From the NCBI GenBank assembly GCA_030770535.1, contig JASVEC010000041.1, positions 62,001-126,000 on the forward strand: a stretch of DNA of 64,000 nucleotides, read 5' to 3'. This stretch comes from Batkoa obscura (lineage: Eukaryota; Entomophthoromycota; Entomophthoromycetes; Entomophthorales; Batkoaceae). The notes under the pieces are model-generated. The model did no database searches. It was not told where the DNA came from and saw only the letters and a program-made list of their open reading frames with translations. The translations under genes and the position numbers were made by a program. Shown piece by piece: positions 12,846 through 24,607 of this stretch (position 1 is its first letter; the number at the start of each line of letters is the position of its first letter).

Positions 12846-15800
12846 ACTAATTAAGTTGATTTAGACTTTTTTTAAAAGGTATTAAAAGGTGATAAAAATC
12901 TTCATTTTACTTTATTTTCTCATATATATATAGTTTTAATTCATGAGTATCCTTCTCTCATATTAATTGATTAAATTGCTATTGTAATAGCGGTTCAATT
13001 TTACCACTTGCTACTATTTCATTTTAATTTTTTTAGCTAAAAATAATGAAAATAGCTTTATATGCATAAATTTCATTTTAAGAATAATTATATTATGTAC
13101 TATATAATATATAATATAGTTATATATCATACTGTTTACTTAATAATGAAGAATATTTTTATTAGTATGCATTTTTATTAACAAACTTTTATTATTGTTG
13201 TATTAGAAGTATTTCTAATAATGTCCACAATTTAATAGATTATAATAAATATAAAATCAAAAATGATTTCATGAGCACTGATATTTATCTATGATGTCCT
13301 TTTATTTGAATAATATTGAAGTATAAAAAATAGTAAGAACTTACGTTTTATATTATATTCTTTATAATGTTAAGAAGTGGTGTTAATTTGATAATTTTTA
13401 AATTTGCTTTATGCACTTACGATTACCACCAAATAGGACTTTACTCAGTATTATTAGCCTGCAAGCTATTACTTCATAGAGCTTTTTGCCCAAATAAGTA
13501 TAAGCTGTTATTGATCACAAATATAAAATTTTAACTGAAATTTTTTGGGCTGGGGATATATTTTAAAGAGTTGCGCTTTAAGCAACTTTTTCATTTTATA
13601 CTGTTTTTGTAGTTTATGAAGTATAGAGCTAAAAACTATATTACCAAGTAAAACTATATATACAGGCATTTTACTTTTGAAAGCTTTTAAAGTTACACAG
13701 CTTATGAATAGAAATAAAGAACCAACAATTTAGAGATAACAGTATATGTATTTTGTTTGAAAATTAAACTCTTATTGCTTAGAGTTATACCAACCTTGCT
13801 ATCTTTCATTATCTTTTATTCACCCTTTTATCTATATATTACTAATCAAAGTAAATATTAACAGCCTTGAAACTTGCTAGCTTTTTAAAAAAACATACTC
13901 AAGCCGAAGAACAGAAGTTAATTTTAAAATATTGATTTATCTTTCAAAACGCTATTGATTAAAAAATTAAAAAATGAATGAAATGCTATATATATAGTTT
14001 GTATATGGGGATATATTTTTATGTTTAAGAGTTTTGTTAACAAATTTTCCGCTTAAATAGCGCTTAAAAAATGGAAAAATAATGAAGTCAAAAAAGACAT
14101 CCCCATATTGTTAGTAGCCAAAGTTTTTAAAACTTATCACCTTAAATTTCTGTTTAATAAATGCATATAAATCAACCTGACTTAAGAACCTATCAAGGTA
14201 ACAATACAGCAATACTCAAAGGCTATTTTTTATAAAGTATAAACCTTTAAGCTCTTGTAATTAATTTAATGCATTTGAAATTATCAACATCTTGCAAAGA
14301 TATCAATGGTTCTTTATAATCAGACTAACTTTCATTAAATCACCAGTTTATAAAACATACCTAAAATTTTATATACAGCTACTAACAGTTGTTTCTTAGT
14401 TTCAGCATGTCAAGTTAAACTAACTCAAGGCGTTATTATATAGTCATTTTCAGATATTTTCTCAATATTCTCTTTGGATTTTCAAAACTTCCAATGAAAC
14501 ATAACATGTGTGAAAAAACATTGATAGCATCTGAAAGATGAATTTACAAATTTATGAAAGGCAAAATTTATGTATCTTTTTAAAGATCATAATTTTATCT
14601 TGGCTTACCTTTTTTGATATTTAAGCAGATGCTATAAATTCTCATTAGAATACCAAGTTACTATTTGTTCTAGCAAATTGAGGGATAGAATAAGTATAGA
14701 ATAAGTGTTGGACACTTTGAATTTTGATTCAAATTTCTCATGAAAAACACGAAAATTAAAACTTTATAGTATCCAAATCATCTATAGAATTTAATATAAA
14801 TTATATAAAAAATGAATTTGTATTTTTAGCTTATAGTAAACTTAATTTTAGTATGAAGTAAAAGATCATATAGGAAATTAAGATAACATAATATTAAATA
14901 TACACATGTATATGGTACATTATTAATTAAGTCAGATATCACTTAAACTCCTATAAAGCCGAAAAGTATTCATCAAAAAAACAGCTCGTAATAGTATGAA
15001 ATATAAAGAACTTATAATTTGATGAAAATGGCCGTATTATAAATCTTAGTATAGCAAAAAGAGGGGTTATGTCTTGCCAAATTAGCAAACTTTACGTTTA
15101 ATCAAGTTGGCTATTAGTTTGATGTACCTCCATTTCTATTTCAACATACCATTTATATACTGGGCTAAAATCACAAGCCATAAAAAGATAATAATAGTTT
15201 TTGATTGTGTATAGCTCTTTGGGGAACCTTATAGAATCTAAGCTTTATTTGATATATATAAATATCGTTTTAATTAAATACAAAATCAACAAAATCAATA
15301 TAGATACATATCTTCAATGCTCCCATTATGTATAAAATTTTTATTTCCTATGTCAAAAAACTTTAGATGTAAAATATGTAGGACGCTACAGTTATTTTAA
15401 TTATATCTATAACTTCGATAAAATAATGAACCATTTAATTAAATTTTATGGCTCTGTATTTGTTCAATTTTTATAATGTAGGCAATCGTTATTAACTAAA
15501 ATACAGTATTTTCGAGGTCAGAATAATCAGGAAAAATTGGATTTTATAAACATAACTTAAAGTAAAATTAGCTTTCTTTTGTGCTTGGACAACCATTAGT
15601 GCAGTAATATTTAAAATGATACCAATTTGATATAAAAGTAATGTTAACATTGAATATATGATAGCTTTAAATGCAATGATGGTTTTACTTCTCAAAATCA
15701 GTTAAAACAAGATTGATTTATGTTGGGAAATTGTTCTTTGTATCATTTTGTATTACTTGTCAAGAAATACTAGCAGAGAAATTAAGATAGCCAGTGTTTA

Positions 15801-16214
15801 GTTTTAGTAGAGCTTCTATAGAGCTTTTAGGCATAGAGAATCGCAACTAAAAACATTATAAATTATGCACGAAAGGATAATAGTTTACAAATAAAAGAGC
15901 GGAAGGCAAGCATAAAAACAAAAGATGGGGCCTTTATATAAAATTTACATAAATGGATTTATACTTAAGCCAACGTCTAGAATACTTTGAAATCTTAATG
16001 TGTTTATTCCAAAATTATATTTGAGTATAAACAAGATATCCTTGAAGTATTAAACTTTTAAGCAATAAATATTAATGTGAGTATGGCAAAATGAAAATGT
16101 AAAGTCAGATTAATAGTATCGCTGTTACGGTTTCATAATATCAAGTGTTACAGAATTTGAAATTTATATATTAAGCCAACTTTATTAATCTAACTTATTC
16201 TTTATAAACAAAAT
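12846..16214. other. Gene-poor stretch, 3.4 kb
   Basis: No gene could be supported. It holds a MITE at 14006-14105 and a TATA-like element for the GPI-protein gene near 12925-12935. Elsewhere there is AT-rich spacer. A 67-codon hydrophobic open frame at 15492-15695 on the minus strand is probably a chance product of AT-rich DNA. Confidence 0.5.
14006..14105 (-). mobile_element. MITE copy, 100 bp, TA-flanked
   Basis: TA|TGGGGATATATTTTTA ... AAGACATCCCCA|TA. Both flanking dinucleotides are TA and the inner palindrome (TTTTCCGCTTAAATAGCGCT) is intact. One of the best-preserved copies. Confidence 0.92.
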
Positions 16215-16946
16215 TCAATTTTTAATAGGGTATCTGATTGTCTTAGGGCAAGATCCCATTGCTGGAGAGTTAGTAATTTGGAAATTATCTTTTCCGGTTA
16301 CATACATATGAAGTCTGATTTCATTTATAGCACCGCTTTTACAGATAAGTTGAACTTGAGCACCAAGTTTGTTTAAAGCAGCGATAAAATCATTTCTAGG
16401 ATAAGAGCCTCCAGGAACGATACCAGAGCTTTTAAGTGTCTGATAGAGGTTGAATTCAGATCTTAATTTTAAACCTGTTTTAAAATAGTCTCTAGCATCT
16501 TGTCCTTTTGAATATGAAGAATAACAATTTGGCGCAAATACGCTATAGCATGTGCCATGTTTGCTCCACTCATGCTCCCAAAAAGCAGGATTGTCTCCTT
16601 TGTAAGATGCCCAATAAGTGTTCATATCAGATTCCAAAGACGAATCAGCACCTACGATAGCATCAAGGTCATTATAATTGCGGGAGGTATCACATCCTTC
16701 TGCTGATCCATAAGTTCCATCACAGTTATTAGGCCATAAGCCATGAACAGTAAACGCATCCCTTGGGCCTAGTCCTGGAATCCATTGTAAAGCTAATACT
16801 AATAAGCCCATATCTGGGGTACAACATTTATCTACAGCACTTGCTGAACATGAGCGAACATCACTACTACAAGCAAGGTTTGAGTTTAATTGGCCAAAAG
16901 CGCTAAAAGTTAGGGTTGATAATACAAGTCCAGTAGAGAATTTCAT
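16215..16946 (-). CDS. Secreted RNase T2
   Basis: Single-exon, 243 aa. RNase T2 family enzymes are acid endoribonucleases that leave 2',3'-cyclic phosphates and act outside the cell or in the vacuole. A signal peptide (MKFSTGLVLSTLTFSAFG) precedes the mature domain. Both catalytic signatures are present: CAS1 FTVHGLWPNNCDG and CAS2 FWEHEWSKHGTCY, with the two active histidines, the Glu and the Lys in place. Ten or more cysteines suit the disulfide pattern of fungal members. Length is typical. A TATA box (GTATATAAG) lies about 65 bases upstream. No partner genes are adjacent. Confidence 0.95.
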   Translation of the reverse strand: MKFSTGLVLSTLTFSAFGQLNSNLACSSDVRSCSASAVDKCCTPDMGLLVLALQWIPGLGPRDAFTVHGLWPNNCDGTYGSAEGCDTSRNYNDLDAIVGADSSLESDMNTYWASYKGDNPAFWEHEWSKHGTCYSVFAPNCYSSYSKGQDARDYFKTGLKLRSEFNLYQTLKSSGIVPGGSYPRNDFIAALNKLGAQVQLICKSGAINEIRLHMYVTGKDNFQITNSPAMGSCPKTIRYPIKN

Positions 16947-17010
16947 CTGGTTGTTTATTATTTATTATTTTTATTTACTAATTGTTAAAGTCGAAATATA
17001 CTATGCCTTC

Positions 17011-17019
17011 CTTATATAC
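17011..17019 (-). promoter_or_regulatory. TATA box of the RNase T2 gene
   Basis: Minus strand reads GGTATATAAGG about 65 bases upstream of the ATG at 16946. The same GTATATAA core is found before the velvet and reductase genes. Confidence 0.6.
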
Positions 17020-17767
17020 CTTTTTTATTTAATCTAGAGGTACTGTCAAATTAAATAAATTTTATTTCTCTGTTAATTTTTTTATTCACTGTATTTATTC
17101 TTGGGAATAATTTAGCATGTGGAAGTATAATTAGGTTATAAATCATTAATATGTAGAAATGGTTTTAAATTTGATATACAAAACATTAAATTAACTTTAA
17201 GTAGTAAAAAGTAATGGATATTGGAATAAAGTATGAAAAAAAATGTTATATTATATAACACAAAATTATTATTACAACTCGTGCTTCCATTTTTTTAAAT
17301 ATATTTCTGTATAAATACCGTTCATTGACTTTATGTTGTAGACCCAAATTTATATTGTCACATTTTCACACCTAATTTTTGTGAAAATTGATAACAATTT
17401 AATATATTAAAATGAAAATATCGATGAAAATATTAATTAAAACACTTAACTTATATAAAAACTACAAATATGATCTAGTGTTATTTAACATACTAAATAA
17501 AACATGGTGCTAACTTTTTTTAAATCTTGAAGCTGATGATGACTCACTAAATCAATCTTTAAAAATAGCAAATTTATTCATGGATATTATTCTTAGTTTA
17601 ATTACGGCTTATTTTTTTAGCTATTTTGTTTTATATTATTTTATATTAAGCATAGAATTTGACAACGTGCAATTCTAACCTTTTTATTGTTTTTTGAAAT
17701 AAGTGCACCATCGAATGAATGAGCTATTAAAAAAGCTATATATAATATTTAAAAAACAAGTACTATA

Positions 17768-17867
17768 TGGGGGTGTTTTTTTTGATTCCATTACTTTTCC
17801 ATTTTTTAAGCACTATTTGAGTAGAAAAATTCTTAGTAAAATTCTTAAACGAAAAAATACATCCCCG
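17768..17867 (+). mobile_element. MITE copy, 100 bp
   Basis: TA|TGGGGGTGTTTTTTTT ... ATACATCCCCG|TA. Inner palindrome slightly mutated (AAGCACTATTTGAG). Confidence 0.88.
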
Positions 17868-18466
17868 TATGGAGATATTTTTACCAGTTGTCCTTTTTTA
17901 CTATTTTTTTAAATTCAGAAATTAACTAACTAGTTAGTATGTTGTTTAAGCTTGACTGTGTGCTAGCCAACTATTTATTTCAAAATTAATTTGAACTAGT
18001 AAGCGTTAAATTAACATGATAAAATAAACAATTAGTTATAAAATTCATAATTTACCAGGGCACATTTAAACTTAAGCAGCTACATTAATTGGTTAATCTC
18101 AATTTTAAAATAATAGAAAAAAGGGTAAAGGTAAAAAACATTCCCATATTGTACATAAATATTAAAGCAGTTTGAAACTATTTTAATAAAAGTTTAGCAA
18201 ATTTAACAATTTTACTAAGTTACATCTTATATTCAAATAAAATGATCATAATCGGAGACAACGATATGAAATGATGGTCTAAAGAACATTTACTTTTGTT
18301 CAAAACAGAGTCACTGAAAGTATATTTTGAAATATGTTTAGTGCAATCTCTTCAATATTTCCAAAAAGAACATAAGTTAACATTTAGAAGTTACTTAAGA
18401 TAATTTATTCATAAAAAAACTTATCATCCAAAATAAAGTCAAATTTAAATTTAAGAGTACATTATG

Positions 18467-18567
18467 TGAGAATGTGTTTTTGTATTTAAGGATTTTACTA
18501 ACAATTTTTCCGTTCAAATAGTGCTTAAAAGATGGAAAAAGTAATGAAGCCAAAAAAAACATCCCCC
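18467..18567 (-). mobile_element. MITE copy, 101 bp
   Basis: Starts TGAGAATGTGTTTTTG and ends AACATCCCCC followed by TA. Inner palindrome TTTTCCGTTCAAATAGTGCT. Confidence 0.85.
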
Positions 18568-18710
18568 TATCCTATACTCAATGATCTAACTTTCAAATAG
18601 AACTACTAGAATATGCAGTAGAATACAGAAATACTATTTGGTAGTTGATATATAAACCAATTAAAAAGAGCTATATTTTGAATTTTAAAAATCAAAAAAA
18701 GGTTATAATA

Positions 18711-18808
18711 TGGAGATGTATTCATGTGTTTAGAATTTTACTAACAATCTTTCCACCCAAATAGTGGTTAAAAGATGAAAAAGCAATGAAGCCAAAAAAA
18801 TCATCGCT
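18711..18808 (-). mobile_element. MITE copy, about 98 bp
   Basis: TA|TGGAGATGTATTCATG ... AATCATCGCTA. The right terminus has diverged; inner palindrome recognisable. Confidence 0.8.
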
Positions 18809-18972
18809 ATATTATTTAGCATAGTATACGCTAAATATACATAGTTATCCCATAAAAAATAAAAGCGTGATGGCTTGAAAATTGCCTTGTTTAAATTAAC
18901 TGTTTCAATTTTACGACAATTTAGTTTATTTTAAATACAAGATGAGTTTTGCAAAAAAATTTAGAATAAAAT

Positions 18973-20436
18973 TTAGTGAAAAGCACAGTTTTTTCCAGGA
19001 AGAGATAAAGAATTAACTTCATAGATCATAGCCCCTAAAGTCCATCCAATTTCGACGCTATCAATTTCTTCATCAAAATAGATAGTACGATCTAATGATA
19101 GTCCGTACCCTTCCTTTACTATGTTAACAATATAAGCTGCCATAAAACAATAATCATTTATATTCTTATCGTCGCTTGTTTTACTATATACTTTTAGGTA
19201 TTCTTCATGATTTAAATTACTACAGACAGAATCCGCATTTTTCAACAAACATTGTATATTGGATTTTCCTTTACATTTGAACCAATTCGCTACTCCATAC
19301 ATTGCAGAAACAGCTATCAATTTCATATCATCAGGAATATCCGGTTGATAAACCCCATTGATAGCACAAGACATAGTAGAACAAAAAGAATCTTTTAATA
19401 GCAATCTTTTAGTATTTGAAATACATCGTTTAAAATCCCCACTACCTTCAAACTCAATATTATCTTTTGTTTTTCCTTTATAACCCTTAACAAAGCATGG
19501 GTCTTTGATTTTTTCACCATAGCCTTTGGACAAAGGATTAATCTCATTGACTTCATATCTTGATTTAGCTTCATTTCTACCGAATCGAAGATAAGAATGA
19601 GTATAAAGGATCCTTGAAGTGCCATTTAAACTGATTGGAAAAGAGTTTTCAATTGGTACTTGTGAAGCCTCAAAAGTGATTTGACATGAGGCGCCGCCCA
19701 TATCAAGCATACCATAACTAAGACCGGTTGCAGTATTATTATTATTATTATTTAAAACACCGGCCATATAGTTACCCGCCAGCCAGCCAAAGATTCCTTC
19801 ATATTCCCCAGGGATCACTTGAGCTCCGAATTTTAAATCAAATTTAAAACCGGAAGTTTTCAATACCTCTTTTACCTGTTCCATTATATCGTTTGATTGC
19901 TTTTTACTTAATAATCGCATACCAGCGGTTGCTTTTAAGAAGATTGGCGTTTTACTATGCTCCGATTTAGGTACGAACCGGGTTACATTACCAATGAAAT
20001 CTTTTAAATAACTTTGAACTTGATTGGGATTAAGATCCGCTAATCCTCCTGATTTTTTAATACTATATTGTTTCCCTTGTTTTGGTCCAGAAGTGTGGAG
20101 ACTTGGTCTTACATATGGCGAGGCATAACAATTTCTTGGATTATTCCATTCATAAACAAAAAGTCGACTAAATTAATTATCAATAGTTGCTATTATGATT
20201 AATATTTAATCAGCTTACGTTCCAGTCGACCCCGCATCCATAATTATACCATAATTCAAATATCTTTCCTTTTCATCTTTACCTCTTTTTACCCATTTAT
20301 AGTTATTAGTCCTAGCCATTATATCTCTTATTCTATTCATCCTCATTGTTGATGCTAAGTATGATATTTTCTCATTAGAACTGATATCGGAAGAAGTAGT
20401 TGAAATTAAATTATTGTTATTATTAGAATAATACAT
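18973..20436 (-). CDS. GDA1/CD39-family nucleoside diphosphatase (apyrase)
   Basis: Two exons (20436-20219 and 20167-18973; 51 nt intron) give about 470 aa. The family hydrolyses NDP/NTP; Golgi members convert the GDP or UDP released by glycosyltransferases to NMP, supporting nucleotide-sugar import. All five apyrase-conserved regions are visible: ACR1 IIMDAGSTGTRLFVYEW (split by the intron), ACR2 FLKATAGMRLL, ACR3 YEGIFGWLAGNYMAG, ACR4 GMLDMGGASCQITFE and ACR5 VEIGWTLGAMIYE. Paired cysteines in the C-terminal half fit the NTPDase fold. No clear transmembrane segment is seen at either end; the N-terminus is Asn/Ser-rich, so an upstream exon with a membrane anchor could be missing, or the protein is soluble. 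Overall closer to Ynd1/ENTPD than certain; subfamily left open. Confidence 0.9.
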
Positions 20437-20781
20437 ATCAATTAGGTTATCAAAACAAAATGAAAAGTCAAAAGCTTTTAACTCACCTTTTATAATTAGT
20501 TTAATTTATTCTAATTTATTACATAATTTTTAATATATTTATTTAACGATTACTGCTTTAAGATATTTTTAAATGTACTTTATATTAATAGAATTTTTCA
20601 GAGTTAAACTTGTTTAACACTGATAAAGCCATTTTTATTATGGCCTATTTTCCACTTAAACTAATACTTTAGACACTAATAATATTATTATAATGCTTTT
20701 CAAAGCCTCGAAAAGCAAATAGTTTTTTTAGAAAAATGTTGTTCCACTCACTAACTATAAATTGTCAACATAATTAAAATA

Positions 20782-20881
20782 TGGGGCTATTTTTTTTGGT
20801 TTCATAACTTTTTCCATTTTTTAAATACTATTGAGCGGAAAAATTATTAATAAAATTATTAAGCAAAAAAATACATTTCGA
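20782..20881 (+). mobile_element. MITE copy, 100 bp
   Basis: TA|TGGGGCTATTTTTTTT ... ATACATTTCGA|TA. Right terminus mutated, TA duplication retained. Confidence 0.85.
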
Positions 20882-21000
20882 TATGTGTGATAGGTATAGA
20901 TAAATTTAAGCTTGCTTGAAATTACAAGTAGTTCGTTCACTTTGGCCAAGGTTAAATTTTTTAAATTTTTATGACCAGTTTTAAGCTAAGAGAAGGTATT

Positions 21001-21099
21001 CAGGAATGTATTTTTATGCTTAATAATTTTATTAATAATTTTTCCGCTTAAATAGTATTTAAAAGATATAAAAAGTAATGGAGCCAAAAAAACATCCCA
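21001..21099 (-). mobile_element. MITE copy, 99 bp
   Basis: Starts CAGGAATGTATTTTTA and ends AACATCCCA. Inner palindrome TTTTCCGCTTAAATAGTATT. Confidence 0.82.
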
Positions 21100-22161
21100 T
21101 TTTTTGATTTTTGATATTTTTATATAACTTCTATATCATATGTTTAAATAACTATTTGAAGAAACAACAAAAGAACACTATATCGACCATAAAAACGTTT
21201 GAAGAATATTATTTAACGCTATAAAGATATTTTGAAAAATTCCAGAATAGACTAAGCTGGTTTATTTAATAGCTCAATCTAGATATTAATATTTTTATCA
21301 ATCTGTATCCATTATGATTTAGATATGCTTTAACAAATAGCTAAAAGTTCTATTTATTGTATTATTAGAAATGTTCTTTTTTATATGAATTGAACAATTA
21401 TAGAAAGCAAAAATTACCTTCAAATACTATTTATTGGGAACAAAGCAATTCATCCTTTAAGAAATAGATTGAGGTACAGAATTAAGAGAAGAAAAGCAGA
21501 GGAAGTGATAAAAAGCCCTAATTATTTATGAAAGTTTTAACTCCAATATTAGCACTTATGTACAAAATTTTAATATCAAAAATGTCTAATTGATATGAAC
21601 ATGCTCTTTGATTATGATTTGTATCTGGTTACGCTTTACATTTGGGCACTCATATATTTACCCAGATATAATTAAAGATGATCGGAATGCCTATCTATTC
21701 AAAGAAAACCTAAACTAGGATTGATATAAGCAATGAATTAAAACATCAGTTAATAATAGCAGAGGTTATCAATAAAACCAAATAAGTAGCACCACGAGGT
21801 CCTTGCTGGCTTTTTTCAAGCATATATATAATACATTAAGATGTTTTGATTATTATTTCATGAATAGTAGCTTATCGATATAGAGAGTTAGAGATAGGAT
21901 ATTAATTCTATAATTTTAGGCCCGGATATTACAAGTCAAGAATAAGAGAGGATGCTAGAGTACAATTATAAGGGCGTATAAATTAAAGATGAGATGAAGG
22001 GATTCGATTGGGAATATGTATGATGTGGGAGTTTGAATTTGTTTTTAGCTGAAGTAAGTTTGCACATTTTTGTTCCAATTTAATGTGCTTATTTGTTTGT
22101 GATAAAAACAATCTAGCTTAAACATCTATTCGTTTTCTAATAGTTCTACTTGAACAAGATA

Positions 22162-22261
22162 TGAGTATGTATTTTTTCGTTTAAGAATTTTATTAACAAT
22201 CTTCCCACTCAAATAACGCTTAAAAAAGGGAAAAGTAATAGAATCAAAAAAAACATCCCTA
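22162..22261 (-). mobile_element. MITE copy, 100 bp
   Basis: TA|TGAGTATGTATTTTTT ... AACATCCCTA|TA. TA flanks preserved. Confidence 0.85.
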
Positions 22262-22271
22262 TATATTCAAT

Positions 22272-22545
22272 CCGAGGCGGTAAAGAAAAACTTAAAAAGC
22301 ATTGAAATAATCACAAGTGATATCAACACATATAAGTTGAATGAAGAGTACACTGAATTCCGTTGTACTATTAGCATTGTGATAGTAAACATTTAAAAAG
22401 TTATCATATGGTTTTGAGTAAGGTGGGGGACTTATTAAAAGATGAATAAAGCTTATTGTTTTGAGACCTCTTTTGCCACAAGTCAACTTCGTACCTTTTC
22501 TTGACGGAAGAGGGTGCCTTGTAGCTTGTGGATTGCATATTTGAT
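22272..22545 (+). pseudogene. Fragment of a CFA/coclaurine-type methyltransferase gene
   Basis: On the plus strand, around 22311-22390 the sequence translates with ITSDINTYKLNEEYTEF and around 22478-22510 with CHKSTSYLFLTEE. These match [17 protein letters not shown] and [13 protein letters not shown] of the intact methyltransferase gene at 59424-60631. The nucleotide match to that gene is visible for about 250 bases, but the frame is broken several times and nothing of the 5' or 3' exons is seen nearby. It is a decayed partial duplicate in the opposite orientation. It sits next to a decayed reductase copy, in the accessory part of the window. Confidence 0.75.
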
Positions 22546-22824
22546 AACGACAATATCTAAACGTAGGCGAATATTGTATTGTTTACAAGATGAATTTTTA
22601 AATTTTAAACTTAAAAGGTGAATCATTCAGAAACAAATAGAGACTACCAAAGGCAAAACCATAAATATTTCAATAAAATAATATATTAGTAGCTTTCGAA
22701 AACATAGTTTAGTATTAAAAAGGATCATAGGCTTATAATATATTTATAGTAAAGGGGTCGTGTATAGCTTTAAAATGCAAATATTTAAGTATCAGTCCAT
22801 TTTATTTAGCCAATTTTAAACAAT

Positions 22825-23855
22825 TTAAAGCTTGTCAGTTTCTACTGAAGCTTTTCCAAAATTTCTACCTTCTACCATATCAATAAAAGCAGTTGAAAGA
22901 TCCTCAGTACCTTCAGTAATATGTTCTTTATATTTCATTTTATCTTCGCTTAAATACTTTATAAAAGTCTCAAATGATTTAGATAAAGATTCATTCTACC
23001 ACTCACAATAAAACTTTGTATATAAGTTTCTTTGCCAATGAATTGTAATAAGTTGTGAATTATATCACTATCGTTGCTTTTATTGTATTATAAAATAACA
23101 TCATATGGTGACATACAGATTTATTATTTGGTACCTCTAAAATTACTTTAAGAGTTTTACCCTTCACATTACAAAGCAAATACCAACGTCATTTGTAAAA
23201 TTTTGTCTAAATACTAGGGCTAAATCATCGTACTTCTTATACTTAAAAGCAGCATCAAAGTTCAGCTTCTTTATTAAATAGTTGATCTTATTATTATTAC
23301 AACTTGATCCGAATACCCTTAATTCTGATTGCTTACAATGTTGCCCTATTAGTTGATCTACTGCTCCAGAAGCAGCACAAATAAAATTGGTATCTCTTTG
23401 TTTGATCGGCTCACAAATAATGTCCAAGTTAACGTAAGCATCAACATTAGACATACCAGTGTTATCTAGGTAGTAAAAAAGTGATGTTTTTAACCTAAAG
23501 CCATCTGAAATTAAGTTAGTATGAGTTTTCTTGGACACATAATATCCATCCCAATCGCCAAATGTAATTACAATATCACTCTCATATATTTGAAACTTTA
23601 TGGCCTTATTGCTTTCGATACTACATCGCCACTAATTGGCTCTCTGATATTATGTATTGTGGAGCAGCTTTTAACCTCGCTTCGTCTCAATCTTGAGCGC
23701 ATATATGAATTCACTTATTTATAAAAATTATATACTAATAACTTCCCTTGAGCTGACTTTTTACAACCAAGGCCAATGCCTTGTTCATTTATTTCAAAGT
23801 GCTTATCAGAATGTGGTAAACCAGATGAATGTGCTTTATAGAGTACTTTTACTTT
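22825..23855 (-). pseudogene. Decayed MDR/LTB4DH-type reductase copy
   Basis: Homologous along its length to the intact reductases in this window but broken by several stops and frameshifts. The C-terminus reads FGKASVETDKL (stop 22825-22827). The middle, open from 23164 to 23538, includes YYLDNTGMSNVDAYVNLDII and CAASGAVDQLIGQHCKQ, the counterparts of the nucleotide-binding region. Near 23750-23855 remnants of the N-terminus remain (LYKAHSSGLPHSDKHFEI). The Rossmann glycine motif AASGAVGQVVG has become AASGAVDQLIG. It is the oldest-looking of five family members here, not a working enzyme. Confidence 0.85.
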
Positions 23856-23972
23856 TGTGTTGCGATCTATAATAATAATTATATTCTTAAGTAAAACTGT
23901 AATTCTTTGTTTATTGTTTTTTAGAGTTTATTTTATTCTTTCATACATCTGTTATTATTTATAAGTAAAAAA

Positions 23973-24563
23973 TTAACTTCCTTCCTCTTCTTCTTCGATT
24001 GTGTCTTGATACCCTTGGTTAATTGACCCCCTCTCACTCTTTCTTATCGCTATCTTTACCCCCTGTTTAGCAAATGCTTTAGATAAGTTTGTAGAATCCG
24101 TCATCCCTGGGAATCTTTTAGGTGGGAACACGTCAAACATATTACTAAACAAAGATTGAGTAGCTGGTGTAGCTTCCACAGAATCATTGATACAAAATAA
24201 AGTAAACTTGAGCAAAAATTTACCCTCAGTACGTACTGATAAATCTAAAAATAAAAAAAAGATACCGTATTGATCATTTTCATCTAATAATAATTGTGGC
24301 GAAGCTACTAAACTACCAACAAGGTTACGTACATTTTGTTGGTTATTGCCCTTGATATTACTACATTTAGTATCGGGATCAGAATACAAATCGCAATGTA
24401 CAATAAAACTTTGTAATTTATTGAATTCTTTCTTAACATTCGTCTCATCTGGTAAAATCAACTTAATAATTGGAGGTGGATCTATTGGCCTTCTATCTTT
24501 TTCACCAAATCCACACATGCGTGCACGTATTGGACCTTGGATCAATTCAATTTTATAAATCAT
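23973..24563 (-). CDS. Velvet-domain regulator
   Basis: Single-exon, 196 aa. Velvet proteins (VeA, VelB, VosA, VelC) are fungal nuclear regulators that bind DNA through an NF-kB-like fold and couple development to secondary metabolism. The N-terminal block RARMCGFGEKDRRPIDPPPI is the family's hallmark. It is followed by IKLILP, HCDLYSDPDT, NLVGSLVASPQLLLDE, GIFFLFLDLSVRTEGKF and the terminal FPPKRFPGMTDSTNLSKAFA that closes the domain. After it come a short basic patch (IAIRKSERG) and an acidic end (EEEEEGS). The protein is almost only the velvet domain, with no long disordered tail as in VeA. A TATA box (GTATATAAAGG) lies 36-44 bases upstream. It sits between the decayed and the first intact reductase, all on the same strand. 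Confidence 0.93.
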   Translation of the reverse strand: MIYKIELIQGPIRARMCGFGEKDRRPIDPPPIIKLILPDETNVKKEFNKLQSFIVHCDLYSDPDTKCSNIKGNNQQNVRNLVGSLVASPQLLLDENDQYGIFFLFLDLSVRTEGKFLLKFTLFCINDSVEATPATQSLFSNMFDVFPPKRFPGMTDSTNLSKAFAKQGVKIAIRKSERGSINQGYQDTIEEEEEGS

Positions 24564-24598
24564 TGAAAGTTTTATTGTTTATTCTACATTTACCTGCC

Positions 24599-24607
24599 TT
24601 TATATAC
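24599..24607 (-). promoter_or_regulatory. TATA box of the velvet gene
   Basis: The minus strand reads GGTATATAAAGG 36-44 bases before the ATG at 24563. Confidence 0.6.

Larger units (their letters stand above)
16947..18972. other. Gene-poor stretch with three MITEs
   Basis: Contains the RNase T2 promoter and MITEs at 17768-17867, 18467-18567 and 18711-18808. No coding region recognised otherwise. Confidence 0.5.
20437..22271. other. Gene-poor stretch with three MITEs
   Basis: MITEs at 20782-20881, 21001-21099 and 22162-22261. The remaining sequence is AT-rich with no recognised gene. Confidence 0.5.

Noticed and set aside
13552-13610. TGGGGATATATTTT with nearby AGTTGCGCTTTAAGCAACTT as a MITE
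   Set aside because: Only the first bases resemble the family; the interior and the right end do not match.
15492-15695. 67-codon hydrophobic open frame on the minus strand
   Set aside because: AT-rich DNA readily gives hydrophobic frames; no conserved motif, no signal of splicing, no promoter.
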